Assembly: GCA_963575745.1 (NCBI GenBank)
Contig: CAUYUJ010012803.1
Coordinates: forward strand, 62,001 to 126,000
Source of the DNA: Prorocentrum cordatum
Lineage: Eukaryota; Sar; Dinophyceae; Prorocentrales; Prorocentraceae
Direction: 5' to 3'
Length of the DNA: 64,000 nt
The stretch's first letter is position 1, and the number at the start of each line of letters is the position of its first letter. A model generated the notes under the pieces. The model was not told the DNA's origin. It was given only the letters and a program-made list of their open reading frames with translations, and made no database searches. Of the stretch, positions 19,411 through 29,687 are shown one piece after another. The position numbers and the translations under genes were made by a program.

Positions 19411-19680
19411 GGCCGGACGCTCGAGCCGGCGCCCGGGCCGGCGCCCGGGCCGGGTCCGGAGCCGGTTCGGCGCCGGAAAATCAAGGCTATTCCAATACAC
19501 ATTTTTCTTTTTAAAAATGCTCAATTTCTGCTTCTGGCGCCCGGGAAGCCTCCCGGGCCGATTCCGGCGTGCTTCCGCTCGTTCCGAATCGTGCTCCCGC
19601 TGCAGCGCTGGCCTCATTTCCTCGCTTCTGCTCGTTTCGACTCGTGCTCCCGCTGCAGCGCTGGCGTCATTGCCCGTGCC
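19411..19680. repeat. GC-rich flanking repeat, right of the 14 kb unit
   Basis: Contains GGGTCCGGAGCCGGTTC, CCAATACACATTTTTC, GGCGCCCGGGAAGCCTCCC and GAATCGTGCTCCCGCTGCAG blocks, matching 4930-5190 in the same orientation but in shuffled order. Confidence 0.6.
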
Positions 19681-20870
19681 ATGCCACGGCATGCAATGCA
19701 ATGCTAGGTTGATACTACGCTTCGCGGTGCTCTTCTACGCCATGCCATGCCGCGCTCTCCAATTCATCGCGTACCCTTTCGGGATCATTGCCCTGGTCGA
19801 CATCCGACTGTGCGAGTAGAGAGGGGATCAGCGCCATGGTAAGGGATGGGAGGGAGGGGTAGGATGTCAGATATGACGCGAGCGCACCTAGCTTGCCTCT
19901 CCCCCCTCTCTCCCCTCTCCCTCCCCTCTCCTCCCTCCCCCTCCCTCCCCTCTTCTATCACCCCCCACCTTCTCCCGCGTTTCCCTCCCCCCTGCCTCCT
20001 CTCTCCCTCCCTCCTTCTTGCCCGAGCTCGCTCGTGGCTACCACGAGGAGCACCGGACAGGAGACGGCGAGGCGCTTCTGGCCACGGTAGGCCTCGCCCA
20101 CGAATAGGCCTCCTGGCATGGCCATGAAGAGGAGGCGCCCGACCACGAGGAAGCTTCCACAAGAAAACCCCAATGGTGCGACAAGCTGGGGGGCACCCTG
20201 GGCCAGGGGCACTTCGAGCAACGCTCGACCTCTACCCCCGCCCTCTTCTGCTCCCCACCCTCCTCCAGCCCCCCCCCACCCTCCCCGGACGCACGGCAGG
20301 AGCAGATTACCATGAAGGAGCCCAGACGGAGACGGGCCCTCTGAGCATCAGGGAAACATGTCCTGGACCCCTGGCGCCTACAGTAGGGGCTCGACAACAA
20401 GAAACCTTCCACAAGAAACCCAACCCTCAGACCCCAGGGCGTCCATTGATTTTTGGCGTGGGTCTCCACTGCAATGAACGGCCCAAGCGGTCTCCTCCCA
20501 GCGTCTTGGCTGTAGAGAGAGGGCAACTCCTGCGAGGTTTTCGTGGGAACGCTGGAACGATAAAAAAAAAGGCGTTTTGGCCAGATTAGAAGGGCCACGA
20601 CGCTGGATGAAGCAAGATCAACCGACAACGACCACGTTATTTCAGCGCTTCCACTGTAACCAGTCGATGTCTCTGGTCCGCCCCCCCTCCCGCCCGCCCA
20701 GCGCGAGATCTCCTCCAGTCCAGGAGGGCCGAGACGTACTCCTCCTTGTTTTCCTGTGCGCCCGGGGGGGGCCCAAGGAGGAGATGGGGATGTGACGTGT
20801 GGGGGGAGGGAGGGGGCAAACGGAACTGCGGGGCCCCAGTGTGGTGAAGGATCGCATGTTGACCTCGAAA
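19681..20870. other. non-coding stretch with dispersed repeats
   Basis: 19890-20030 is pyrimidine-rich (CTCCC). 20376-20480 (AACCTTCCACAAGAAACCC block) recurs at 42275-42365. No gene could be supported. Confidence 0.5.
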
Positions 20871-20875
20871 TCCCC

Positions 20876-21131
20876 AAGGAGGAGGAGGAGCAGGAGCAGG
20901 AGGAGGAGGAGGAGGAGGAGGAGGAGGAGGAGGAGGAGGAGGAGGACGAGGAGGCGAGGAGGAGGAGGAGGAGGAAGAGGATGGAGGAGGAAGAGGAGGA
21001 GGAGGAGGAGGAGGAGGAGGAGGAGGAGGAAGAAAAGGAGGACGGGGAGAAGAAAAGGAGGAGAGTGGAGGAGGAGGAGGAGGAAGGGAGGAAGAGGAGA
21101 GGAGGAGGAGGCGGAGGAGGAGGAGGAGGAG

Positions 21132-21163
<32 letters not shown>

Positions 21164-21190
21164 GGAGGAGGAGGAGGGCGAAGAGGAGGA
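20876..21190. repeat. long GGA purine tract
   Basis: About 310 bp of nearly pure GGA with GAA and GAC interruptions. The long Glu-rich and Pro/Ser-rich frames across it are artefacts. Confidence 0.95.
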
Positions 21191-21444
21191 GTGGGGCGGA
21201 ACTGGAGCTGAACGCAGCGTGAGACAACAGCAGCGAATGGGGGCGGAGACGGCATCGAACGGGAGGTGTGAATGTGTGTGTGTGTGCGTGTGTGCGCGAA
21301 AACGAAAACTCGGCCGGGGGGGGGGGCAACGGAGGCCGCCCAGGTTTTAGGTCGGGCATGGCCTCCTACACACGGACTGTGGAGGAAAATGATCAAATAG
21401 TGAAACGCACCCAAAGAAAACCCAAACAAAGTTGACAAATTATC

Positions 21445-21680
21445 CCCAGACTATTTGTTTGACTCTCGTCGAACACTCCTGCTGTCAAAGGACATGTCCG
21501 ATTTAACCCAGGTGGGGTCCGAGCTGACGGGGCCGGAAATCGAGCCGCATCGCCGATGTGTCGGTGATGCGGGGGTCAGGGCCCGCCCCTGGCGGCCAGT
21601 GGCGCGGCGAAAGCCTCAAAGCAGCGGCAGCGATGTCGATTGGCCATCGGCGGTTCACATTTTGAACAAGGGACAGGGGG
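21445..21680. repeat. dispersed repeat, family F11 copy 1
   Basis: Shares CCCCAGACTATTT, the CTCCTG..GGACATG block and a GCCGATG..GGCCCGC block with 24845-25040. A shorter related copy is at 52773-52845. Confidence 0.6.
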
Positions 21681-22030
21681 AGGGCACATGATGCGCTAGA
21701 AAGGCGCGTTAAACGACCGCTCCCAATTCGATGAAGTCTCGGTCGGGCGTGTCCCCCATACCCCATACGGGCGGATTTGGGACGAAAATTGGCCTTGCGA
21801 AGGACCCAACCATATGCAATTGTGAGTACCGCAAGTGCGAATGTTTTCGGAGGTGGCGTCCCCTATGGGGCAACGAACCGTATGAGGGGTGCGCCGAATT
21901 GCGTGGCGGGGCACGCAACGCGATCGAATACGATAGGTCTAAGAAGACTGGGCGCGGGTGAATCCGAGTGTGGATGAGTGCGCGTACGAGTGAATTATCT
22001 GTGTGAATGGAAGCGCGGCCGCGCCTGGTG

Positions 22031-22063
22031 TATATTTATAATTATATATATATATATATATTA

Positions 22064-22096
<33 letters not shown>

Positions 22097-22100
22097 CTAA
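22031..22100. repeat. TA microsatellite
   Basis: Alternating TA with a few TTA interruptions. Confidence 0.95.
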
Positions 22101-22560
22101 ATACATGTATATATGTACGAGTGTGAATGGTTCACGTACGCCTGACCCGGAATACGTGTGGCACGGGGCGCGGCCGCCGCAGGAAGCTTCCTTCGGGGCC
22201 CCGACAGCAGCGCCGCGCGCCGCGACGCCCATGCCGGCGCGCTCCTCACGAAGAGCGTGCCCGCGCCCTTCCCGTTCATTTTTCCCTCTCTGCCCGCGCG
22301 CGCCCGCGTCCGCGGCTGCGGGCGCGGCGCCGCGCGGAGCCTCCGCGACGCGCGTTGGTCGCCGCGGATGGGCCCCGGCGACGCGCGTGGGTCGTCCGGC
22401 GCGCGGAGCAGAGAAAGCTAGCTGGCTGGCCGATAGCGGGCAAGGTCGTGGCCGCTGGGCAGAGCGACGACGGCGGCGACGCGCGCGGGTCGCCCGCGGC
22501 GCGAGGCCAAACAGTCAGACCGTCGAGAGACGGCGAGGCTCGGGCGGGCCGCTCCTCGGG

Positions 22561-22884
22561 TCAAGCCTCGCGGATAAATTCGGTGAAGCTCAGCTCCCTG
22601 GCAAGGGCCGCCGCCTCCCTCCTGCGCCGCGTCGCGCGCGTGGCAAACTGCTCCAGCTGCTTCCGCAAACCCTCCGGCGGCGCTGCCAGGAAAAACTCGA
22701 TGCGCGGCGCCCGCATGAGCAGGAGGTCCTCGTGGCGCGTGGCGCGCGAGAGCAGCGCGCAGAGCTCCAGCCACCAGCCGTCGTCCTCCTTCTTGCTGTT
22801 CCCCACCTCGTGGCGGCCGCAGTCCAGGATCACGCCTGGGCAATGTCGGCCGAGGGAGTAGCGCGAGTGGAGCTCCCTCTGGGG
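22561..22884 (-). pseudogene. isolated coding exon, 3' end of an unknown gene
   Basis: Reads RYSLGRHCPGVILDCGRHEV then DDGWWLELCALLSRATRHED then PPEGLRKQLEQFATRATRRR and ends LSFTEFIREA at the stop near 22561. The composition is clearly protein-like, unlike the satellite frames around it. A possible acceptor is the AG before CTCCACTCGCGC near 22884, which lies inside a satellite unit, so satellite may fill the upstream intron. No other exon was found in the window. It may be a real terminal exon or a stranded fragment. Family unknown. Confidence 0.45.
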
Positions 22885-22889
22885 CCGCG

Positions 22890-24640
22890 AAGAGTTTGAG
22901 GGGTGTGCCAAAATGAAGCGACGGCGCCATGCGAACTGCGCCACTGGGACCTTAGGTGGAGTTCCCTGTGGGGCCACGAAAGGTGTGAGGGGTGTGCCAA
23001 AAGGGGCGGCGGCGCCATGCGAACTGCGCCACTGGGACCTTAGGTGGAGCTCCCTCTGGGGTCACGAAACGTGCAAACTGGGGCGACGGCGCCATGCGAA
23101 CTGCGCCACTGGTATCTGAAGTGGAATCCCTATGGGGCCACGAAACGTGTGAGGGGTGTGCCAAAATGGGGCGGCGCCATGCGAACCGCGCCACTGGGAT
23201 CGTAGGTGGAGCTCCCATATGGGGCCGCGCAGCGTGTGAGCGGTGTGCCAAGATGGGGCGGCGGCGCCATGCGAACTGCGCCACTGGGACCTGAGGTGGG
23301 GCCCTCTATGGGGCCACGAGACGTGCGAGGGGTGTGCCAAAATGGGGCGGCGCCATGCGAACTGCGCCAGTTCGACCTTAGGTGGGGCTCCCTATGGGGC
23401 CACGAAGCGTTGGAGGGGTGTGCCAAAATGGGGCGGCGGCGCCATGCAAAATGCGGCACTGGGACCTGTGGCGGAGCTTTCTATGGGGCGGTATGCCAAA
23501 ATGAAGCGACGGCGCCATGCGAACTGCGCCACTGGGACCTGAGGTGGAGCTCCCTATGGGGCCACGAGACGTGTGAGGGGTGTGCCAAAAGGGGCGGCGG
23601 CGCCATGCGAACTGCGCCACTGGGACCTTAGGTGGAGCCCCCTGTGGGGCGGCCACGAAGCGTTTGAGGGGTGTGCCAAAATGGGGCGGCGGCGCCATGC
23701 GAACTGCGCCACTGGGACCTGAGGTGGAGCCCTCTATGGGGCCACGAGACGTGTGAGGGGTGTGCCAAAATGGGGCGGCGCCGTGCGAACTGCGCCAGTT
23801 CGACCTTAGGTGGAGCTCCCTATGGGGCCGCGAAGCGTGTGAGCGGTGTGCCAAAATGGGGCGGCGGCGCCATGCGAACTGCGCCACTGGGACCTTAGGT
23901 GGAGCTCCCTGTGGGGCCACGAGACGTGTGAGGGGTGTGCCAAAATGGGGCGGCGGCGCCATGCGAACTGCGCCACTGGGACCTTAGGCGGAGCTCCATG
24001 TGGGGCCGCGAAGCGTGTGGGGCGGCGGCGCCATGTGAACTGCGCCACTGGGACCTTAGGTGGAGCCCCCTGTGGGGCGGCCAAGAAGCGTTTGAGGGGT
24101 GTGCCAAAATGGGGCAGCGGCGCCATGCGAACTGCGCCACTGGGACCTTAGGTGGAGCTCCCTATGGGGCCACGAAGCGTGAGAGGGATGTCTCAAAATG
24201 GGGCGGCGGCGCCATGCAAACTGCGGCGCTGGGACCTGTGGTGGAGCTCCCTATGGGGCCACGGAACGTTTGAGCGGTGTGCCAAAATGAGGCGACGGCG
24301 CCATGCGAACTGCGCAACTGGGACCTGAGGTGGAGCTCCTTATGGGGCCACGAGACGTGTGAGGGGTGTGCCAAGATGGGGCGGCGGCGCCATGTGAACT
24401 GCGCCACTGGGACCTTAGGTGGAGCCCCCTGTGGGGCGGCCACGAAGCGTTTGAGGGGTGTGCCAAAATGGGGCGGCGGCGCCATGCGAACTGCGCCACT
24501 GGGATCTTAGGTGGAGCTCCCTATGGGGCCACGAAGCGTGTGAGGGGTGTGCCAAAATGAAACGGCGGGCCATGCGAACTGCGCCGCTGCGACCTTTGGA
24601 GGGACTCCCTTATGGGGCCGCGAAGCGTGTGAGGGGTGTA
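22890..24640 (+). repeat. ~89-bp satellite array 1, about 20 units
   Basis: Units carry GCGCCATGCGAACTGCGCCA, GGTGGAGCTCCCTATGGGGC and ACGTGTGAGGGGTGTGCC in order. Lengths vary from about 75 to 92 bp. The repeating protein frames are artefacts. Confidence 0.95.
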
Positions 24641-24844
24641 CTGCAACAGAGACATTATTAAGGCAGGGGCAGGGACTGGGAGATGGGAGGAGGGGGAGGA
24701 GGAGGGAGGAGGAGGAGGAGGAGGCGGGAGGGAGGGACGCGGGGCGCTGTCTCTTCAAAACGAGGACCCAACACCACATGATGGTTGGGAAATAAAACGT
24801 GCTCCAAATATACCCTCAAAATAATCAAAAGTGTAAGGAAAAAT

Positions 24845-25040
24845 CTCCCCCAGACTATTTAGTTACTATGTTTGAACATTCCTCCTGCAGAGGGACATGC
24901 CGACTTAAGATGAGGTGCGCATTGAGACCATTGACTCGGAGGGCCTTGCGGAGGGAAGGGGGCCGCCGCACAGCCGATGCATTGGCGACGCGGGTCGCGG
25001 GGCCCGCGGGCGGGCCGGCTCTGCAGGATGACTGAGGCTG
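24845..25040. repeat. dispersed repeat, family F11 copy 2
   Basis: Blocks CCCCCAGACTATTTAG, TTGAACATTCCTCCTG and GAGGGACATG match copy 1 and 52773-52845. Confidence 0.6.
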
Positions 25041-25325
25041 GAGAACCCCACGCGAAGCAGATGCGACTGCGGCGAACATTGCGATGACTACCCATGCGGA
25101 TGAGGAGAGCTAACCATGCACGGCGGTCGGAAGAAGTGGGTGGAAACATGAAGCAGGATGGCCGCCCAAATGATAATAGACAACAGAGAAGCATATCGAT
25201 TCTTATAGCAGGAAGGCGCTCGAAGTATATTGGGATCCGGATGCCCAAGAATACCCACTTTCAACGACAAGCGCGTCGTCAGCCTTGCGATGGGCACCGT
25301 GTGGCGCACAGGGCGACACATCCTC

Positions 25326-25552
25326 CAGGGCCCGACCCAAACGGTGTTTTTGTCCGTTATCGGTTTGGCTTCGTGCTCCATGGTTTTGTTCTCGCCCCGC
25401 CTTTGCTGCAAAACGATATCGAAGCAGCAACTATCCTCGAACACCATCGAAACGAAAACGAGTCGAAACGACATCGGAACAACATCGACATCGAAACGAA
25501 AACGAATCGGAACGACATCGCATCGCACAAACACCGTGGAGGTCGAGCCCGG
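25326..25552. mobile_element. fold-back element with GACC..CGGTGTTT ends, copy 1
   Basis: The left end GGGCCCGACCCAAACGGTGT is inverted at the right as ACACCGTGGAGGTCGAGCCC. The interior has an ATCGAAACGAAAACGA minisatellite (25435-25530). A related element is 38254-38397. Confidence 0.5.
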
Positions 25553-25677
25553 GCAGCCTCCCCACGCTGCGCGCCGCGGCGCACTGCGGATGGACGGGCA
25601 GGCGCGCCGGGGCGCTGCTCTTTTTTGGGGACGCCACCCGCGGAGGAGCCGCCCGCGGAGGGGCCGCGAGGACCATC

Positions 25678-25910
25678 GACCTCCTCCTCCTGCTTCTCCT
25701 CCTCCTCCTCCTCCTCCTCCTCCTCTCCCTCCTCCTCCTCCTCCTTTCCTCCTCCTCCTCCTCCTCCTCCTCCTCCTCCTCCTGCTCCTGCTCCTGCTCG
25801 TCCTCCTGCTCGTCCTCCTCCTCCTCCTCCTTTCCTCCTCCTCCTCCTCCCCCCTCTCCCTCCTCCTCCTCCTCCTCCTCCTCCTCCCCCTCCTCCTCGG
25901 GCGCCGTGGC
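25678..25910. repeat. CTC tract
   Basis: CTC polypyrimidine run with CTG and TCG interruptions. 26000-26410 beyond it holds no recognised gene. Confidence 0.9.
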
Positions 25911-26419
25911 GACGAGCCCCCCCTCCCGGCAAACACAAAAAAAAACAGGCTCTGCGAGGATCTAGGCGAGCCCTTCGCACTGCTGCAGGTAACGCATTTT
26001 TGCAAGTACCTTGACATCCTCAATGGCCCGAAAGCGTGCATCCCGGAAGGGGCCGCGAGGACCATCGACCTCCTGCGATGCGAGCCCCTTCCTCGGGGAT
26101 GGACAGGCCCCCTTTGGCAAAACGTGGCTTAGTGAAAACGACCTGAGGCCCAAACCTGGCGGGCGCAAGCCTGGAGAATGACGGCCACGGCGCCCTCTCG
26201 AGAACCGGAAACGGACAATTCACTAATCGACGTGGCACTGTTGGGGGTTCTGTCCAGCCCCGACTTTCTGGCGGCGTGCAGAAATCGAGTAGGGAATCGA
26301 CTCCAGCATGATTTGCCCCAGAATTGGCTTTCTCGTAGAAGCCATGACCCGGCATGGCCAACCTCAGGCGGCTGTTCGGGACGACTCCGGCATCCCCAGA
26401 ACGCAGGTGACAAGACGCA

Positions 26420-26646
26420 TCGGGGATCTTCTGACCCGGGTCAATCCAGACGGGGGTCAATCAGGCCTTTGCAAAATCCTGCAAGATCCTGCGCCCAAAC
26501 CCGGGTCAATGCGAAAGATCCTGCAAGATCCTGCAGGATCCTGCACCCAAACCCGGGTCGATGCGGCCCTGGCCCTGCAGGATCCTGCAAGATCGGGCGC
26601 TCCAATTGACCCCCGTTTGCATTGACCTTCGTCTCAAGGCTCCCGA
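26420..26646. mobile_element. MITE-like element, family F2 copy B
   Basis: Same ends as 801-1045. Flanks are ACGCA (26415-26419) and GCGCA (26647-26651), a 5-bp duplication with one change. The interior is built of AAGATCCTGC and CCCGGGTCAATG repeats. Confidence 0.7.
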
Positions 26647-26682
26647 GCGCAGCTGATGGGAACCGCCCCGGCCCCCAAAAAG

Positions 26683-26876
26683 CCGGGAGCGGCCAAGAGG
26701 GGGGTGTCCAAGAGGGGGGGGTGCAAATCATCACCGGCGGCATGTGCGCGGCCCAGAGGGGGGGCCAGGGACGTAATGAAACAAGAAGAGGCGCCATGAA
26801 ATCCCGGGAAATATCATGGCCCCCGCCATGATATCCACCCCCCACTAGTCATCACCCCCCTCTCTTCCGCCCCCGA
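26683..26876. mobile_element. MITE-like element, family F4 copy 2
   Basis: Over 90% like 3318-3510 by eye. Flanks AAAAG (26678-26682) and GAAAG (26877-26881) fit a 5-bp duplication with one change. Confidence 0.7.
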
Positions 26877-28180
26877 GAAAGCGTGCGGAAGCCTTCCGGA
26901 GCCGCGAGGAGACCTCCCGGAGCAGCTCCACGGCCCCTCTTGGGCGTCGCGCACGGGGGGGCGGTGCGATACACGGGGGGGGCAGCGAAGGCTGCAGGAG
27001 AGGCGCCCCCCTCCAGGGCCCAGAAGGGGGCCCCCAAAGGGCCCCCGAAACGTGCGTCCGAGGAGGGCTAAAACATAGCACGCGACTGAAAAACATATCC
27101 CAGAGCTATTCTGTGTCTTGGTTTTAGGCTGTTTCGTTTCGTTGTTTAGGTTTTAGGCCTCCCGTGGAAAAAAAAAAAGCTCTCTGGAAGGTCAGGGTTA
27201 ATCGCCCCCCCCCCCTCTTTTAAGCGACGCCCGGCCCTCCTCCGAAACCTTCGTTCTGGTCCCCCTCCGCTCCAGAGCTTGCGGGGGGGGCGGTGCCTCG
27301 GTCACCACGCGGTTTGCGCCGCCAGGCACCAGCTCGACCTCGGGATGCACGGCGAGGAAGGAGCAGCACGTGCGCGGTGAGAGGAGGGGGCACTGCGGAG
27401 GCGCTCTGGCAGGCAGAGGGGGACGAGACACGTTTGCTTGCTCGCATCGAAGAAAAACGATAACGGGATTTGTCTTGCCGCTTTCGGCATGGGAGGGCCA
27501 TTGCCGTGCCCGGGGATCCTCAAAAAACAGTGCAGGAGGAAAAGCCTGTCCTGGGAAGTGGTCGGGGGTCCTGGGAAGCCCGTAAGTACTGACAAACATC
27601 TGGACATCGCATGTTTGGGTCTGGAGCTGGTGTCTGTGTCAAGGCTGCTGAAGTGCTCTAGGGCCAAGCTGTACTCGAAGATCGAGGGCCATTGCCCCCT
27701 GCGCGGCCTGCGTGGCTTCGAAACTGCAGGCCTCCCCAACATGGGCGGGCAACACTATGGGCGAGTGACCAGGGGAAGCAAAGGGACGAGGGGTAGGAAT
27801 GGGAGGGAAGGAAGAGGGGCGGGGAGGAAAGGAAGCGGGTGGAGTGAGGGGGGCAGGACCGGGAGTGTGTGTGGGGGGTACAATCGAAGCAAGGCCACAA
27901 GAACGCGGGTCAAGAACATGAGCCCCTCCACAGGAGGACCAACTTCAACTTGGGATGCCCCAGACGAAGAACATTCCTAAGTGGAGCGTCCATACACGGA
28001 GAACCTGCGGGTACCCTCCCGAAGCTAGGGTCATTACTACCCTTCGTGACAGCGGTATGCTGGGGAAGCGGAGGCAGAGAAGGAGGGCGGCGGGTGGGGG
28101 GAAGGGATGGCGGAGGAAGGATCAGTGTCTGGGACTGGATGGATGAGGGAGGGGGAGGCGAGGGAAACTCCTGGCGAGGT
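26877..28180. other. no gene recognised
   Basis: Mixed sequence. An isolated GGAAGGTCAGGG terminus of family F10 lies near 27186. No domain-like frame was found. Confidence 0.4.
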
Positions 28181-28189
28181 GAGCACGAA

Positions 28190-28500
28190 TTATTGTGTAT
28201 GTGTATGTATAAGTATTTGTGTGTGAATGATTGTATACATATATGTATATGTAGATGTGTATATGTTGATGCATCAGCAGACGCATATGTGTATGCTGAT
28301 AGTTATGTGTATCTTCATATATACGTATATGTATACGTATGCGTATGCGAATATGTATACACATGTGTATTCTGTCTACCCTCGTGAATTCAGATGCATA
28401 CGTATATGTATATGTAAATGTAAATGTATGTGTATATGTATATGTGTATGTGCATTTCAATGCGAATGTGTGTGTGTGTGTGTGTGCGTGCGTGAGAAAA
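28190..28500. repeat. TGTA-rich microsatellite region
   Basis: Degenerate GTATATGTATATG and GTGTGTGT repeats. 28600-29040 next to it is a block of the CCCAAGA minisatellite. Confidence 0.85.
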
Positions 28501-29292
28501 TATACAGATTCCCTTGTCGATATTTTTGGAATCGGGGGGGGGGAGAGCCCCTCTCTTCCCCCTCGACCAAAAAAAATACCCCCCGATACGTGGCCCTGAG
28601 GGCGCCCTGGACACCCCTGCAGAAGTCCCCCAAACTTGCTGGGACTTCCGGAAGGGCCTGCTGGGCCTAAGCAACGGATACAAATCAGACAGGAGGGCGG
28701 CCGAACGGCCCCGCGAGAGCCCCAAGATGCCCAAGACACACACACCAGACGCCCGAAGACGACCCAAAGACGAGCCCCAAGAGGCTTTTGAAACACAGAA
28801 CAACATTGAATTTCAAATGTTTTTGCATGAATTGGGGAATGCTGAGCTCTTCGGTTTTCTGGGCGTCCGACACCGCCCAAGCGGCCAGAACATCTCCCCA
28901 CAACTATCCAAAACGGCTTCCGGGCAGTTCAAGAAAGCTCGGAAAAAGGCCCAACAAGGCCCCAAGATAACCCGGAGAGAACCCCATGACAGCCCAAGAT
29001 GGCCCCAGGACGCACCGCCGAACCACTCCAACTCGTGACCTGGTCGTTCAGGGAGACTGTGGTTAGAAGCAGGATGGTCCAGGGAAGCGCCCAAGAAGAC
29101 ATCAAAAACTTTCGTGAGGCCCCCAAGAGTCTTTCCAAGGAAGAGCCTCCGCAAAGAGAGCTGAGGACGGAGACGAATTCGCAGGGGAGGGCGAACATGA
29201 GGAAGAGGAACCATGAAGGATTGATCATCGATACCATTCGTTTTACGGTGATGTAGGAACAAAAAGGCATTCTTTCAAAATCCCGATGTACT

Positions 29293-29383
29293 GTCCTGCC
29301 CTTCTGCCTGCATGCCAAACATCAAGGGCCAAGCTGCATGGCGTGAAGCGCCAGTGCAATCTGCATGTCTGCATGTGTGTATG

Positions 29384-29414
<31 letters not shown>

Positions 29415-29420
29415 CATATA
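29293..29420. repeat. short inverted-family repeat plus TA microsatellite
   Basis: 29293-29345 (CTGCCTGCATGCCAAACATC) is the complement of 36545-36590. It is followed by a TA run at 29388-29416. Confidence 0.6.
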
Positions 29421-29687
29421 CCGGGGTACCCGGGGCCAAGGCCCCGGGCCGGGACACCCTTCAGAATTCCCCCCCCCCGGGGCGTCCGGAGGCTCTTTTT
29501 GCGCCCCCGGAGGCGTCCACCACGGCTTCCGGGGACGGCAAGAAGCCGCCAAGACGGCCCAAGAGCGCTCCAAGACTCTCAAGATAGCCCCATCAAGGCC
29601 CAAGGGGCCCCCAAGAAGCCCCAGGGGCGCTCCGAGAGGCTTTCCAAGAGAGCCCCAAGAGGCTAAAATCATAAATTTTCATTGTTC

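Larger units (their letters stand above)
21755..24795 (+). repeat. satellite-bearing composite element, copy 1
   Basis: The left block (AAGGACCCAACCATATGCAA) and right block (GAGGACCCAACACCACATGA) both recur, inverted, at the ends of 29688-31985. Between them is an ~89-bp satellite, interrupted at 21930-22860 by a TA microsatellite and an isolated exon. Confidence 0.65.

Noticed and set aside
20756-21438. Long Glu-rich and Ser/Pro-rich open frames
   Set aside because: They come from the GGA tract, which is open in several frames on both strands; there is no non-repetitive coding sequence.
22890-24640. Repeat protein of ~29-residue units
   Set aside because: The frame is broken by indels between units and the pattern persists on both strands, so it is satellite, not a gene.
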